DNA of 64,000 bases from JBHJHP01 sp042219855 (GCF_042219855.1 NZ_JBHJHP010000008.1:1-64000); one strand, 5' to 3'. Positions 1 through 8,083 are shown, counted from the first letter of the stretch. Numbers and translations are program-made. The notes: generated by a model not told the origin, from the letters alone.

Positions 1-135
1 CTTTTTTTATGCCCATAATTTTAAGGCTACACTAAAAGTGCCAAAGCAGTGTATTGCATTAAGCCCTGTGGCATACCTTTAGCCTGTGATTACTAATTAG
101 GATTTTAACCCGAGATTATACTATCGCGGAATACC

Positions 136-221
136 ATCGGGCCAGGTAGCACCGGTGATACTGTCCCGACCCTGCCGGCATCGGGATGGGAAAGTAGTTC
201 CGATAGCTATCGGAAGCCGCC
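136..221 (+). pseudogene. Degenerate 3' end of a 5S rRNA gene (probable)
   Basis: The bases GCACCGGTGATACTG (149-163), then GATGGGAAAGTAG (185-197), then GCCGCC (216-221) follow the order of the 3' end of Bacteroidota 5S rRNA. In that RNA a GCCGATGGTACTG block is followed by a short hairpin, GTGGGAGAGTAG and a final GC-rich strand. Two palindromes interrupt the copy: TCCCGA/TCGGGA arms at 164-169 and 181-186, and an 18-nt perfect palindrome at 198-215. A rho-independent terminator follows directly, as expected at the end of an rRNA operon. The assignment rests on remembered family consensus, not on an alignment, so it is an inference. Confidence 0.5.
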
Positions 222-232
222 ATTTTAAAGAA

Positions 233-265
233 AAGCCTCCCGGAGTAATCGGGGAGGCTTTTTTT
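233..265 (+). terminator. Rho-independent terminator after the 5S-like fragment
   Basis: The arms AAGCCTCCC (233-241) and GGGAGGCTT (252-260) pair perfectly and are followed by a T-tract. Position 1 of the window starts with the same T-tract, so an identical terminator probably sits just upstream. Confidence 0.85.
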
Positions 266-460
266 ATGCCTATAATTTTAAGGCTACACTTCAAAGGGGC
301 CAAACCAGTATATTGCATTAAGCCCTGTATCATACCCTTAGCCTGTGATTAATGTTTGGTGGTTTAGCCAGGGATGCTAGCGGGTGATCACGTTTGCAAT
401 GATTATGCTTTCAGACCGGAATTGTATGTAACATGAACCGGTATTGCATCGTAAATTCTT

Positions 461-1294
461 TTAAACATAGTACTCCATAAGATGAATGGCCTGGGAATAA
501 TAGCCGGATCCGAACAGGTTTAAGTGGTTAAGTATATGATATAGTTTATACATGTTTTCACGGTATTCCCAGCCTTCTTTTAAGGGATATTCATCCAGGT
601 AAGCAGCATAAAATGCAGGACTAAAGCCACCGAAAAGTTTTGTCATAGCCAGATCTGCCTCCCGGTGTCCGTAATATACGGCCGGATCTATCAGAACAGG
701 ATTGCCTTCAGGATCAACCATGTAATTTCCACCCCATAAATCACCATGTAAAAGTGTAGGTGACTCAGCGCTGTCACCAATTATTTCAGAAATTTTATCT
801 TCCAGTCCGGAAAACAAAGTCTGAAAGCGATGGTCCCCATACCCATTGGTAAGTGCCAGATTAAACTGGAATTTTAAACGCTTGTTGAAATAGAACACCG
901 TCCAGTCAGTTTTCTCATCTCCTTTGGCTATGTTTGGCTGGGGTGTTGCACCAATATAATTATCTTCAAAAAAACCGAATTCCGCAGCATGGTATTGGTG
1001 AAGCCTTGCGAATTGCCTGCCGAAAACTGCATAAAAATCAGCTTGTTTTGGGCCCTGTTCAATGAACTCCGTGACCAGCATATTTTCATCATAATGCAGT
1101 ACCTCCGGAATACGAACAGCTCCGGCTTTTCTCAGTTCTTTCAGCCCGTTGGCTTCAAGACGGAACGATTCAGGACTTGTGCCGGATTTGACAAACACCG
1201 TTTTCCCGTTTGCCAGTTTCACCCTGCGGGCATTGGCAATACATCCTCCTCCCAGAGATCGCTCTTCTACTATATCGGAATTCAGAATTTTCAT
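461..1294 (-). CDS. Fructosamine/ribulosamine 3-kinase family protein
   Basis: This 277-residue kinase of the FN3K family phosphorylates sugar adducts on protein amines, destabilising them so the protein is deglycated. It has the aminoglycoside-phosphotransferase-like fold. The catalytic loop HGDLWGGN is at residues 183-190 and the metal-binding IDPA at 202-205. The N-terminal SLGGGC and VFVK segments fit the nucleotide loop and lysine. An upstream in-frame start would run into the phosphatase gene, so the ATG at 1294 is preferred; it begins 8 bases after that gene's stop. Bacterial FN3K homologues have been described beside low-molecular-weight phosphatases that act on ribulosamine 5-phosphates. 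That makes this pair a likely cytoplasmic protein-repair module. The family call is firm; the substrate is inferred. Confidence 0.9.
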   Translation of the reverse strand: MKILNSDIVEERSLGGGCIANARRVKLANGKTVFVKSGTSPESFRLEANGLKELRKAGAVRIPEVLHYDENMLVTEFIEQGPKQADFYAVFGRQFARLHQYHAAEFGFFEDNYIGATPQPNIAKGDEKTDWTVFYFNKRLKFQFNLALTNGYGDHRFQTLFSGLEDKISEIIGDSAESPTLLHGDLWGGNYMVDPEGNPVLIDPAVYYGHREADLAMTKLFGGFSPAFYAAYLDEYPLKEGWEYRENMYKLYHILNHLNLFGSGYYSQAIHLMEYYV

Positions 1295-1301
1295 GATAAC
1301 T

Positions 1302-1781
1302 CTATTCTGTAATAAGCTTTTCCTTTTGAACATATTCCAGTAGGCCGGTGCATGAATCTTCCAGAAGATCAAGGACCAGTTCGAACCCTCCGGCACCACC
1401 GTAATACGGATCGGGGACTTCAGTATAATTATACTCCCTGCTGAAATCTGTCATTTTAACAATTTTCAATTCAGCCTCTCTGTCAGGAGCAATGCGCATT
1501 AAATCGTTGTAATTGGTATTATCCATGGCTACGATCAGATCGAATGTTTTAAAGTCTTCCTGTTCTATCCTGCGCGAAATACTTGTCAAATTATATCCAC
1601 GTTTTATGGCATGGCCCTGCATTCTGGCGTCTGCAGTTTCGCCAGCATGATAGGCCATTGTTCCTGCCGAGTCTACAAAAAAATGCTGGTCCAGTCTTTC
1701 TTTCTGAATAATATTTTTAAATACTGCTTCAGCACTGGGTGAGCGACAGATGTTACCAAGACAAACGAATAAAATGTTCAT
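1302..1781 (-). CDS. Low-molecular-weight protein-tyrosine-phosphatase family
   Basis: This is a 159-residue cytoplasmic phosphatase of standard family length. The N-terminal P-loop CLGNICRS supplies the nucleophilic Cys7 and Arg13 of the CX5R motif. The general-acid loop PDPYYGG is at residues 123-129, with Asp124. Some bacterial members remove phosphate from tyrosine, others from arginine or from ribulosamine 5-phosphates. The immediate downstream neighbour is a fructosamine-kinase homologue, which favours the last role. The gene lies 26 bases downstream of priA on the same strand, so the three are probably co-transcribed. The sequence does not decide the true substrate. Confidence 0.92.
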   Translation of the reverse strand: MNILFVCLGNICRSPSAEAVFKNIIQKERLDQHFFVDSAGTMAYHAGETADARMQGHAIKRGYNLTSISRRIEQEDFKTFDLIVAMDNTNYNDLMRIAPDREAELKIVKMTDFSREYNYTEVPDPYYGGAGGFELVLDLLEDSCTGLLEYVQKEKLITE

Positions 1782-1807
1782 ACTATCGGGTTATATATAT
1801 ATTATTA

Positions 1808-4252
1808 TTAATTGGGATCAACATCAAAAATAAACTTGATTGTACGGGGTATGTTCTTTTGTTTTAAGGTGAGCTGCATGCCTTTGATTAAAACGTTTTT
1901 AATCCACTTAAGTTCTCCGGCACTGAAAGATTTGACCAGAAGCCGCTCCTGAAACATCCCCTTGATTTTACCAATAGCCGGCACTTCCGGTCCCAGAACA
2001 CGCCGGCCCAGTTCTTTACTGATAATTTGCCCGAATGTTAAAGCGGCCTGATGCAATACGTTTTGGTCCGTATGCCTGATGATGACATCTATTACCCTGT
2101 TATATGGCGGATATTTAAACAGTTGTCTTTCTTCAAGTTCTGTTTTTATAAAGGTAATAAACTGTCCGGAGAGCAGGGCCCGTATAACCGGATGATCAGG
2201 TTGATGCGTCTGTATCAGGACCTTACCCTGTTCAGAACGTCTTCCGGCACGGCCAGATACCTGTGTCAGCATCTGAAGAGCCCTTTCTGAAGCTCTGAAT
2301 TCAGGGAAGTTAAGCAGATTATCGGCATTCAGAACTCCGACAAGACCCACGTTTTCAAAGTCAAGACCACGGGATATCATTTGTGTTCCAATTAAAATAT
2401 CAACTTCCCCGTCCTCAAATTCAGTGAGTAGTTTTTCCATTTTTTTTATGCCGCCGGTTGTGTCTGCGTCAAAACGTTTGCTCACCGCATCCGGAAAAAT
2501 ATCACGAATTTCTTCCTCCACTTTTTCGGTCCCAAATCCTTTATTCATAAGTGCTTCTTCTCCACAGGAAGGACAGATGCGTATGACATTCCTCGTTGAT
2601 CCACAATAGTGGCACCCCATCAGATGTTTATCAAAATGCCAGGTCATAGGGACATCACAGCTTGTGCACTTTTGTACCCATCCACATGCACGGCACTCAA
2701 CAACCGGCGCATATCCCCTTCGGTTCTGAAAAAGTATAATCTGTTTTCCCGCTTCAAGCGATCGGTTCATTTCGTCAATGAGCTCGTAGGAAAAATGGTA
2801 TTTCAGTTTTTTCTTTTTATAGGATTGGGTCAGATCCACAATTTTTATTTCCGGATCTTTTGCATCACCAAAACGTTGTTGAAGTTCAACGTAACCATAT
2901 TTCGCGGTGTAAACATTATGCAGGCTTTCTGCAGAAGGTGTCGCACTTCCCAGTAATACTTTTGTATTCCGCATGTCTGCCAGCATTACAGCTGCATCAC
3001 GAGCCAGATAGCGTGGCGCCGGCTCCTGCTGTTTCAGGCTGCGTTCGTGTTCTTCGTCTATAATGATTAAACCCAGATTCCCGAATGGAAGAAACAAAGC
3101 ACTTCGCGCACCCAGAACCAGAGATACAGGAGAATCCTTTGAAATGCGTTTCCAAAGTTCTGTGCGTTTGTCAAAATTAAACCTGGAATGAAACACAGCC
3201 ATTTCTGCACCGAAAACCCGTTTCAGTCGCTTGCTGAGTTGGGTGGTAAGGCTGATCTCAGGAACAAGCATTAAAACCTGCTTCCCTTTTGCTATCTGCT
3301 CTTTTATAAGATGAATATAGATTTCTGTTTTACCACTGGCTGAAGCTCCTTTTAAAAGAACAACAGACTTGTGTTCAAACTGTGACTGAACCGCCCTGAG
3401 TGCTTCTGACTGCCATGAAGTAAGCGGATGTGGTTGGGTCACCGGTATCTTCTCCTCCAGTCGGCTTATTTCAATTTCATGTTCTACTAAAGCACCCTTT
3501 TTAACCAGGGCACGGTATGCCGTATATTTTCCACCTTTTGTAAGGTGTTGCCTGGGAACAAACGGATCATTCTCTTCTTCACTGAGACTGAAATAACTGA
3601 TCATAACCTGTTCCTGAACCGGTGCCCTTGATAACGAACTGAAAAATGCATCAAGTACCTCATCATCCCTGAACATATCGGCTACAGTAACAAAGGTTTC
3701 GGTTTTTGTTTTGTAACGTTCCCGCACGTTTTCCTCCAAAACAACTGCTGAGGAGTCCAGTAATTTCCGTAAGGAACGGAACGTGTTTTTTATACCCAGC
3801 GACTTTTCAATCTGTTTGAGTTCTCCCTTTTTATTGGCGGTCAGCCATTCATATACTTTAGCTTCATTGCCCTCAAATCGTGTATCCGATTCATAATCCT
3901 GATTCAGGGTCAATATGCTGTTGCTTTCAACCAGTAATCCTCCCGGTAATGCTGCCAGCATAACCTCGCCAATGGTGCACATGTAATAATCCGCAATCCA
4001 GTGCCAGAACCTGAGATCATTTGAGGTTATCACCGGTTCATCATCCAGAACCTCAGTTACCTCTTTCAGTGCATAATCCGTTTCGTTTTGTTGCTTGGTA
4101 CCGATGATGATACCCGTAATGTGTTTTCGCTGACCAAAGGGTACAACAACCCTGCAGCCTATCAGTAGTTCAGGAGGTACTGAGATTAGATAGCTGAATG
4201 GTTCATTTACAGGAACCGGTATTAATACATCAACGATATAGTTCTGATTCAT
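1808..4252 (-). CDS. priA: Primosomal replication protein N' (PriA helicase)
   Basis: PriA binds stalled forks and recombination intermediates and reloads the replicative helicase. The protein is 814 residues from the chosen ATG at 4252, which gives the typical start MNQNYIVDVLIPVPVN; an ATG nine codons upstream is less likely. Visible features are an N-terminal DNA-binding region, a Walker A motif (GASASGKTEIY), the helicase motif II IIDEEH, and paired zinc-binding cysteine clusters (CRACGW, CTSCD, CHYCG, CPSCG). The C-terminal helicase half has SGRAGR. Length matches the family. It heads the likely priA-phosphatase-kinase transcription unit. Confidence 0.97.
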   Translation of the reverse strand: MNQNYIVDVLIPVPVNEPFSYLISVPPELLIGCRVVVPFGQRKHITGIIIGTKQQNETDYALKEVTEVLDDEPVITSNDLRFWHWIADYYMCTIGEVMLAALPGGLLVESNSILTLNQDYESDTRFEGNEAKVYEWLTANKKGELKQIEKSLGIKNTFRSLRKLLDSSAVVLEENVRERYKTKTETFVTVADMFRDDEVLDAFFSSLSRAPVQEQVMISYFSLSEEENDPFVPRQHLTKGGKYTAYRALVKKGALVEHEIEISRLEEKIPVTQPHPLTSWQSEALRAVQSQFEHKSVVLLKGASASGKTEIYIHLIKEQIAKGKQVLMLVPEISLTTQLSKRLKRVFGAEMAVFHSRFNFDKRTELWKRISKDSPVSLVLGARSALFLPFGNLGLIIIDEEHERSLKQQEPAPRYLARDAAVMLADMRNTKVLLGSATPSAESLHNVYTAKYGYVELQQRFGDAKDPEIKIVDLTQSYKKKKLKYHFSYELIDEMNRSLEAGKQIILFQNRRGYAPVVECRACGWVQKCTSCDVPMTWHFDKHLMGCHYCGSTRNVIRICPSCGEEALMNKGFGTEKVEEEIRDIFPDAVSKRFDADTTGGIKKMEKLLTEFEDGEVDILIGTQMISRGLDFENVGLVGVLNADNLLNFPEFRASERALQMLTQVSGRAGRRSEQGKVLIQTHQPDHPVIRALLSGQFITFIKTELEERQLFKYPPYNRVIDVIIRHTDQNVLHQAALTFGQIISKELGRRVLGPEVPAIGKIKGMFQERLLVKSFSAGELKWIKNVLIKGMQLTLKQKNIPRTIKFIFDVDPN

Positions 4253-4360
4253 GTTTGCGATGGTAACAAATGTACACAAAAAGGAATTTTGATGAAATTA
4301 TGTCGATGGTGAAAGGAAGATTTTATAGGTTTTCCCGGTTCTTCTGTAAAACAGTTAAGA

Positions 4361-4390
4361 ACAGAAAACCCCGACAAATGCCGGGGTTCT
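4361..4390 (-). terminator. Terminator downstream of the processing protease
   Basis: The arms AACCCCG (4367-4373) and CGGGGTT (4382-4388) form a hairpin followed on the minus strand by TTTTCTG. It lies 22 bases after the stop codon of the protease gene. Confidence 0.7.
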
Positions 4391-4411
4391 CCATTTTATA
4401 GTGATGAAATA

Positions 4412-6070
4412 TTATTCAGCGATAGCCAGTATTTTTCTGTAATCCTTATCATTCTGGATGGTTTCAACTGCCTTGTCCAGGATGACATCATCCTTTAAGG
4501 CTATTTTGGCTTCACCCTTCTGGTAATAATACCGTTTTACAATTTCCTGTGCTATCAGGTCCTTGATCTCTTTTTTAAATACATTTAAGTCTTTGTCAAG
4601 ATCCGGTTTCAGTAAAGAATCGAGCTGGTCTATCTCTTCTTTCGAAATTTTATCATATCCCTCTGCTACTACTGTGCTTTTAAGCTTTTCGAGCTGTTCA
4701 TGACTTTTGGTCTCATAATCAAAATCCTTATCTTTTACATAAGCGATAAAATTTTTGTAGTCGTCATCCGTGAATGTAAAGTTTTCAGGTGCAGGTATGC
4801 TTTTGTGTGCATTGGCATACTTTGTGGCATAATCAAATATAATGTAATCTCTTATCAGCTCAATGGTTACGTTACCCGGGCGACCGAATTCTGATTTGAC
4901 ATCCGGTAAAATACCTCCTCCATCCTTAACTGTTCTGCCATTCTTTGTTTTGAATGTTGAGATTAATGAATCAGGAACACGTCCCACGCTGCCGTCAGCG
5001 TTGCGATGGGAATAATCCAGTGCCTGAATACACCGGCCGCTTGGGATGTAATATTTGGCGGTTGTTACTTTTAATTGTCCTTTGTAACTAAGCGGTCTTG
5101 TGGTTTGAACCAAACCTTTTCCAAACGTGCGGGAGCCAACAATAACGCCACGGTCCAGATCCTGTATGGCTCCGGCGACAATCTCTGAAGCAGAAGCGGA
5201 GTTGCTGTTCACCAGAACCGCAAGTGGAATATCCGGATCAACAGGGTCGTTGGTGGTCCTGTAAACTTTATCCCAGTCATCCACCTTACCACGTGTAGAT
5301 ACAATTTCCTCGCCTCTCGGTACAAAAAGATTGACAATATTGACGGCTTCATCCAGGATGCCGCCGGGATTGGAGCGCAGATCCAGAATGATGGCTTTAG
5401 CTCCCCTGGATTTGAGATCCAGCAGAGCTTTTTCTGTCTCATCCGAAGCTTTGTCGGTAAAACTGGTAAGCCGGATATACCCGATATCATCCTTTAAAAT
5501 ATCGTAATAGGGAACCGGGTTAATAGTGATCTTTTCACGGGTAATATCGAATTCCAGCGGTTTGGATTCACCCGACCGTTTCACTTTGATGTGGAACGAG
5601 GTTCCAGGTGTCCCTTTTAGCATATCACTTACATCAGAAACTTTTTTATCTTTCAGTTTATGTCCGTCAATCTCCAGGATAAGATCGCCGGCTTTAAGCC
5701 CTGTTTTCTCAGCGGGCATTCCTTCATAAGGATCCGAGATCATTACGTAACCGTCACGCTGTGAAATCAGTGATCCTATTCCGCCGTATTCTCCGGTTGT
5801 CATGAATTTAAAGTCATCCATTTCCTGTTCAGGGATGTATACAGTATAAGGATCCAGCTGTTCCAGCATATCATCAATACTTGTTTTAATCAGCTTTTCC
5901 GGTTCTATGGAGTCAACATAAAACAGATCAAGTTCCCTGAAGAGGGAATAATATATGTCGAGATTTTTGGCAATCTCAAAATTCCGTTTGTCGCTGTTAA
6001 ATCCGAAAAATGCAACAATTACTACCAGAACAGCAGCAATTGCAATGTTTCTTTTCTTCATAAATTTCAT
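4412..6070 (-). CDS. S41-family C-terminal processing peptidase
   Basis: This 552-residue periplasmic serine protease cuts proteins near their C termini. The first 25 residues form a signal anchor (KKRNIAIAAVLVVIVAFFGF). A PDZ domain follows, starting near GEYGGIGSLI, with a carboxylate-binding loop. The catalytic domain carries the nucleophile in NSNSASASEIVAGA and the general-base lysine in RTFGKGLVQT, which is the Ser/Lys dyad of the CtpA/Tsp family. The C-terminal 150 residues are charged and helical. The ATG at 6070 puts the anchor at the start; a second methionine four codons later is equally possible. The gene stands alone between terminators. Confidence 0.95.
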   Translation of the reverse strand: MKFMKKRNIAIAAVLVVIVAFFGFNSDKRNFEIAKNLDIYYSLFRELDLFYVDSIEPEKLIKTSIDDMLEQLDPYTVYIPEQEMDDFKFMTTGEYGGIGSLISQRDGYVMISDPYEGMPAEKTGLKAGDLILEIDGHKLKDKKVSDVSDMLKGTPGTSFHIKVKRSGESKPLEFDITREKITINPVPYYDILKDDIGYIRLTSFTDKASDETEKALLDLKSRGAKAIILDLRSNPGGILDEAVNIVNLFVPRGEEIVSTRGKVDDWDKVYRTTNDPVDPDIPLAVLVNSNSASASEIVAGAIQDLDRGVIVGSRTFGKGLVQTTRPLSYKGQLKVTTAKYYIPSGRCIQALDYSHRNADGSVGRVPDSLISTFKTKNGRTVKDGGGILPDVKSEFGRPGNVTIELIRDYIIFDYATKYANAHKSIPAPENFTFTDDDYKNFIAYVKDKDFDYETKSHEQLEKLKSTVVAEGYDKISKEEIDQLDSLLKPDLDKDLNVFKKEIKDLIAQEIVKRYYYQKGEAKIALKDDVILDKAVETIQNDKDYRKILAIAE

Positions 6071-6207
6071 TCTGCTCGAATTTTATGTTGTTATCAGACA
6101 ACTAAAATAATACTAAGTGATTTATCAGGGCTCTGTGCTTAATGAAATTTAACACAATACCTTTCAGTGCATTAAATTTTCACGTTTACAGGTTAGAACC
6201 TTAATAA

Positions 6208-7182
6208 TTATGAAAGTGAAAGGGTTTCTTTAATTGCCTCCCATCGTTTTTCATCCATTTTTGCACCGAGAACCTCGATTACATTTCCTGAAAGAACTGA
6301 TGCTACTTTTCCGCAATCAGCCGGCTTATAACCATGAATCAGGCCGAACAAAAATCCCGCAGCATACAGGTCGCCGGCTCCTGTTGTATCTATCGGGTTG
6401 ACTTTTATAGGATCAACTTTAGTTGTTGTTTTATTCTGAGCAATTAAAGAACCTTTAGCACCTGTTTTTACTACTGCAATTTCAGTTTTCTCAGCCAACT
6501 CATTCAGTGCTGCCTCAGGAGCAAGACTGGTAAATGACAGGGCTTCTTCTTCGTTTGCAAAAACGATATCCACATAATTGGTAATCAGGCTGGCCAGGAA
6601 ATCCTTGTTGGCTTCCACAACATTATAACTGGCAAGGTCGAGTACGATTTTAAGTCCCGCTTCTTTCGCCAGTTTCATTCCGGTTTCTATCAGTTTGTGA
6701 TCCTGAACAAGGTAACCTTCTACATAAAGATAATCGTAGTCTGTGAACCATGATTTATCCAGGTCCTCCGGCCTCATTTCTATGGAAGCACCAAGATAAG
6801 TGGCAAATGTACGTTCAGAGTCTGATGTTACAAATGCAAATGCACGTCCTGCCGGTGTGTTGGATTTTAACAGGTGGCTCTTCACCTTGTTATTGACCAG
6901 GTCGGTCTCAAAAAAGGTGCCGATTTCATCTTTCCCTACTTTTCCGATAAAACCGGTTTCAATACCCAGTTTCGATAAGCCGTTTATCGTGTTTGCCGCA
7001 GAGCCTCCTGTAGCTTTTGTCTGATATAGTGTTGATGTCAGATGATCAATTTTGACCAGCGTTTCATCATCAATTAACGTCATGCTGCCCTTGCCAAGAC
7101 CGAGCTCATTTAACAATTGTTCTTTACTGTTTGGAAGCATGATATCCACAAGCGCATTACCGAATCCAAGTACTTTTTTCAT
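6208..7182 (-). CDS. PfkB-family carbohydrate/nucleoside kinase
   Basis: This 324-residue cytoplasmic kinase has both PfkB signatures: the N-terminal glycine-rich TGGSAANTINGLSKLG segment and the C-terminal DTTGAGDLYAAGF, with the catalytic Asp in GAGD. Members phosphorylate ribose, fructose, adenosine or related substrates with ATP. The overall pattern, with GNALVDIM at the start, resembles the adenosine-kinase-like subgroup common in Bacteroidota, but the substrate cannot be fixed from sequence alone. A Bacteroidota -7 box (TATATTTG on the minus strand, 7217-7210) lies 28 bases upstream of the start. Confidence 0.92.
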   Translation of the reverse strand: MKKVLGFGNALVDIMLPNSKEQLLNELGLGKGSMTLIDDETLVKIDHLTSTLYQTKATGGSAANTINGLSKLGIETGFIGKVGKDEIGTFFETDLVNNKVKSHLLKSNTPAGRAFAFVTSDSERTFATYLGASIEMRPEDLDKSWFTDYDYLYVEGYLVQDHKLIETGMKLAKEAGLKIVLDLASYNVVEANKDFLASLITNYVDIVFANEEEALSFTSLAPEAALNELAEKTEIAVVKTGAKGSLIAQNKTTTKVDPIKVNPIDTTGAGDLYAAGFLFGLIHGYKPADCGKVASVLSGNVIEVLGAKMDEKRWEAIKETLSLS

Positions 7183-7209
7183 TGAAAATTATTTTTGAAA
7201 ATATTTTTG

Positions 7210-7217
7210 CAAATATA
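7210..7217 (-). promoter_or_regulatory. Candidate -7 box for the PfkB kinase gene
   Basis: The minus strand reads TATATTTG, matching the Bacteroidota TAnnTTTG -7 consensus, 28 bases before the ATG at 7182. No well-spaced -33 element is obvious. Confidence 0.4.
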
Positions 7218-7248
7218 TTGCATAATTAAACAAATCCTTTTAGTTTTG
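7218..7248 (+). promoter_or_regulatory. Promoter of the tRNA-Asn gene
   Basis: TTG at 7218-7220 and TAGTTTTG at 7241-7248 are 20 bases apart. They match the Bacteroidota -33/-7 elements (TTTG and TAnnTTTG). The -7 box ends 38 bases before the mature tRNA. Confidence 0.55.
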
Positions 7249-7286
7249 CATCGCTTTTGAAGAAAAGCACAAGGATAATACAAAAT

Positions 7287-7360
7287 TCCTCAGTAGCTCA
7301 GTTGGTTAGAGCGGCGGACTGTTAATCCGTAGGTCGTAGGTTCAAGTCCTACCTGAGGAG
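7287..7360 (+). tRNA. tRNA-Asn (anticodon GTT)
   Basis: The 74-nt cloverleaf has acceptor strands TCCTCAG (7287-7293) and CTGAGGA (7353-7359) with discriminator G7360. The anticodon GTT is at 7321-7323 in the loop CTGTTAA. The T arm TAGG/CCTA encloses TTCAAGT. CCA is not encoded. The gene has a promoter upstream and a terminator directly downstream. Its T-arm and acceptor 3' strand are repeated twice further on, around GIY-YIG nuclease genes, so it appears to be the parent of that array. Confidence 0.97.
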
Positions 7361-7368
7361 CAGAAAGA

Positions 7369-7396
7369 AAGGATGTTCGAAAGAGCATCCTTTTTT
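7369..7396 (+). terminator. Terminator after tRNA-Asn (unit 1)
   Basis: AAGGATG pairs with CATCCTT around a TTCGAAAGAG loop and is followed by Ts. It separates the tRNA from the first nuclease gene, so that gene would need terminator read-through or its own promoter. Confidence 0.8.
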
Positions 7397-7415
7397 GTTT
7401 ATAAATGCTGAAATA

Positions 7416-7703
7416 ATGCTGTATTACGTTTACATATTATATTCCGAAGATTCAGATTCATTCTACATTGGACAAACATATGATATTCCAAACAGAATAC
7501 ATGAGCATAATACTCACATCTTTAAAGGTTCAGAAACGAGAAAGGCAGGTGACTGGAAGTTATATTATTCAATTGAATGTAAATCCAGAACACAGGCAAT
7601 AATGATTGAAAAGCATATCAAAAGGATGAAAAGCCGCAAATACATAGAGAATCTTGCACGTTATCCGGAAATTTCAAAATCATTGCAAATAAAATACTCG
7701 TAG
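7416..7703 (+). CDS. GIY-YIG nuclease domain protein, copy 1
   Basis: This 95-residue single-domain nuclease resembles UvrC N-terminal and homing-enzyme catalytic modules. It shows the VYIL (GIY-equivalent) strand at residues 4-7, FYIGQT (YIG), the arginine after DIPN, and the helix with the metal-binding Glu in IMIEKHIKRMKSR. The ATG at 7416 is chosen because it begins the conserved fold directly; a TTG seven codons earlier lies inside the terminator T-tract. The TAG stop (7701-7703) falls inside the duplicated tRNA T-arm sequence CGTAGGTTCAA. It differs from copy 2 at about seven residues. Its role is unknown; association with RNA-gene 3' ends suggests a mobile or gene-conversion function, which is an inference. 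Confidence 0.88.
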   Translation: MLYYVYILYSEDSDSFYIGQTYDIPNRIHEHNTHIFKGSETRKAGDWKLYYSIECKSRTQAIMIEKHIKRMKSRKYIENLARYPEISKSLQIKYS

Positions 7704-7739
7704 GTTCAATCCCGATTGCTATCGGGACTACCTGAGGAG
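7699..7739 (+). other. tRNA-Asn 3'-end fragment with palindrome (unit 1/2 junction)
   Basis: The T-arm 5' half CGTAGGTTCAA (7699-7709) and the T-arm 3' strand plus acceptor end CTACCTGAGGAG (7728-7739) match the intact tRNA. An 18-nt palindrome with 7-bp arms (TCCCGAT/ATCGGGA) at 7710-7727 replaces three T-arm bases, GTC. This is not a functional tRNA. Confidence 0.9.
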
Positions 7740-7748
7740 CAGAAAGAA

Positions 7749-7777
7749 AGGATGTTCGAAAGAGCATCCTTTTTTTG
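7749..7777 (+). terminator. Terminator, unit 2
   Basis: Same AAGGATG/CATCCTT hairpin and T-tract as after the intact tRNA, repeated 380 bases downstream. Confidence 0.75.
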
Positions 7778-7795
7778 TTTATAAATGTTGAAATT

Positions 7796-8083
7796 ATGTT
7801 GTATTACGTTTACATATTATATTCCGAAGAGTCAGATTCATTCTACATTGGCCAAACACAGGATATTCCACACCGAATACATGAGCATAATACCCACATC
7901 TATAAAGGTTCTGAAACGAGAAAGGCAGGTGACTGGAAGTTGTATTATTCAATTGAATGTGAATCCAGAACACAGGCAATAATGATTGAAAAGCATATCA
8001 AAAGGATGAAAAGCCGCAAATACATAGAGAATCTTGCAAGGTATCCGGAAATTTCAAAATTATTGCAATTAAAATACTCGTAG
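7796..8083 (+). CDS. GIY-YIG nuclease domain protein, copy 2
   Basis: This second tandem copy has 95 residues, with the same VYIL, FYIGQT and IMIEKHIKRMKSR elements. It differs from copy 1 by about seven substitutions, for example QTQDIPH instead of QTYDIPN. The catalytic residues seem intact in both copies, which argues that purifying selection or gene conversion has acted. Its TAG stop again lies in the following tRNA T-arm fragment (8079-8089). Start choice follows copy 1. Confidence 0.88.
   Translation: MLYYVYILYSEESDSFYIGQTQDIPHRIHEHNTHIYKGSETRKAGDWKLYYSIECESRTQAIMIEKHIKRMKSRKYIENLARYPEISKLLQLKYS

Larger units (their letters stand above)
1..351. repeat. Direct repeat, about 93 bp, period 257
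   Basis: Positions 1-92 and 258-351 are near-identical. Both begin with the T-tract of a terminator and continue through the same tail, ending in TTAGCCTGTGATTA. Between them lie a degenerate RNA-gene fragment (about 136-221) and its terminator (233-265). The arrangement implies tandem duplication of a unit made of an RNA gene 3' end, a terminator and a tail. The first unit would start to the left of the window. No coding region is supported here, and the short open frames crossing it are not gene-like. Confidence 0.75.

Noticed and set aside
121..352. Open frames of 65-70 codons at the left edge
   Set aside because: They cross palindromes, a terminator and an RNA-gene-like fragment and have no protein-like pattern.
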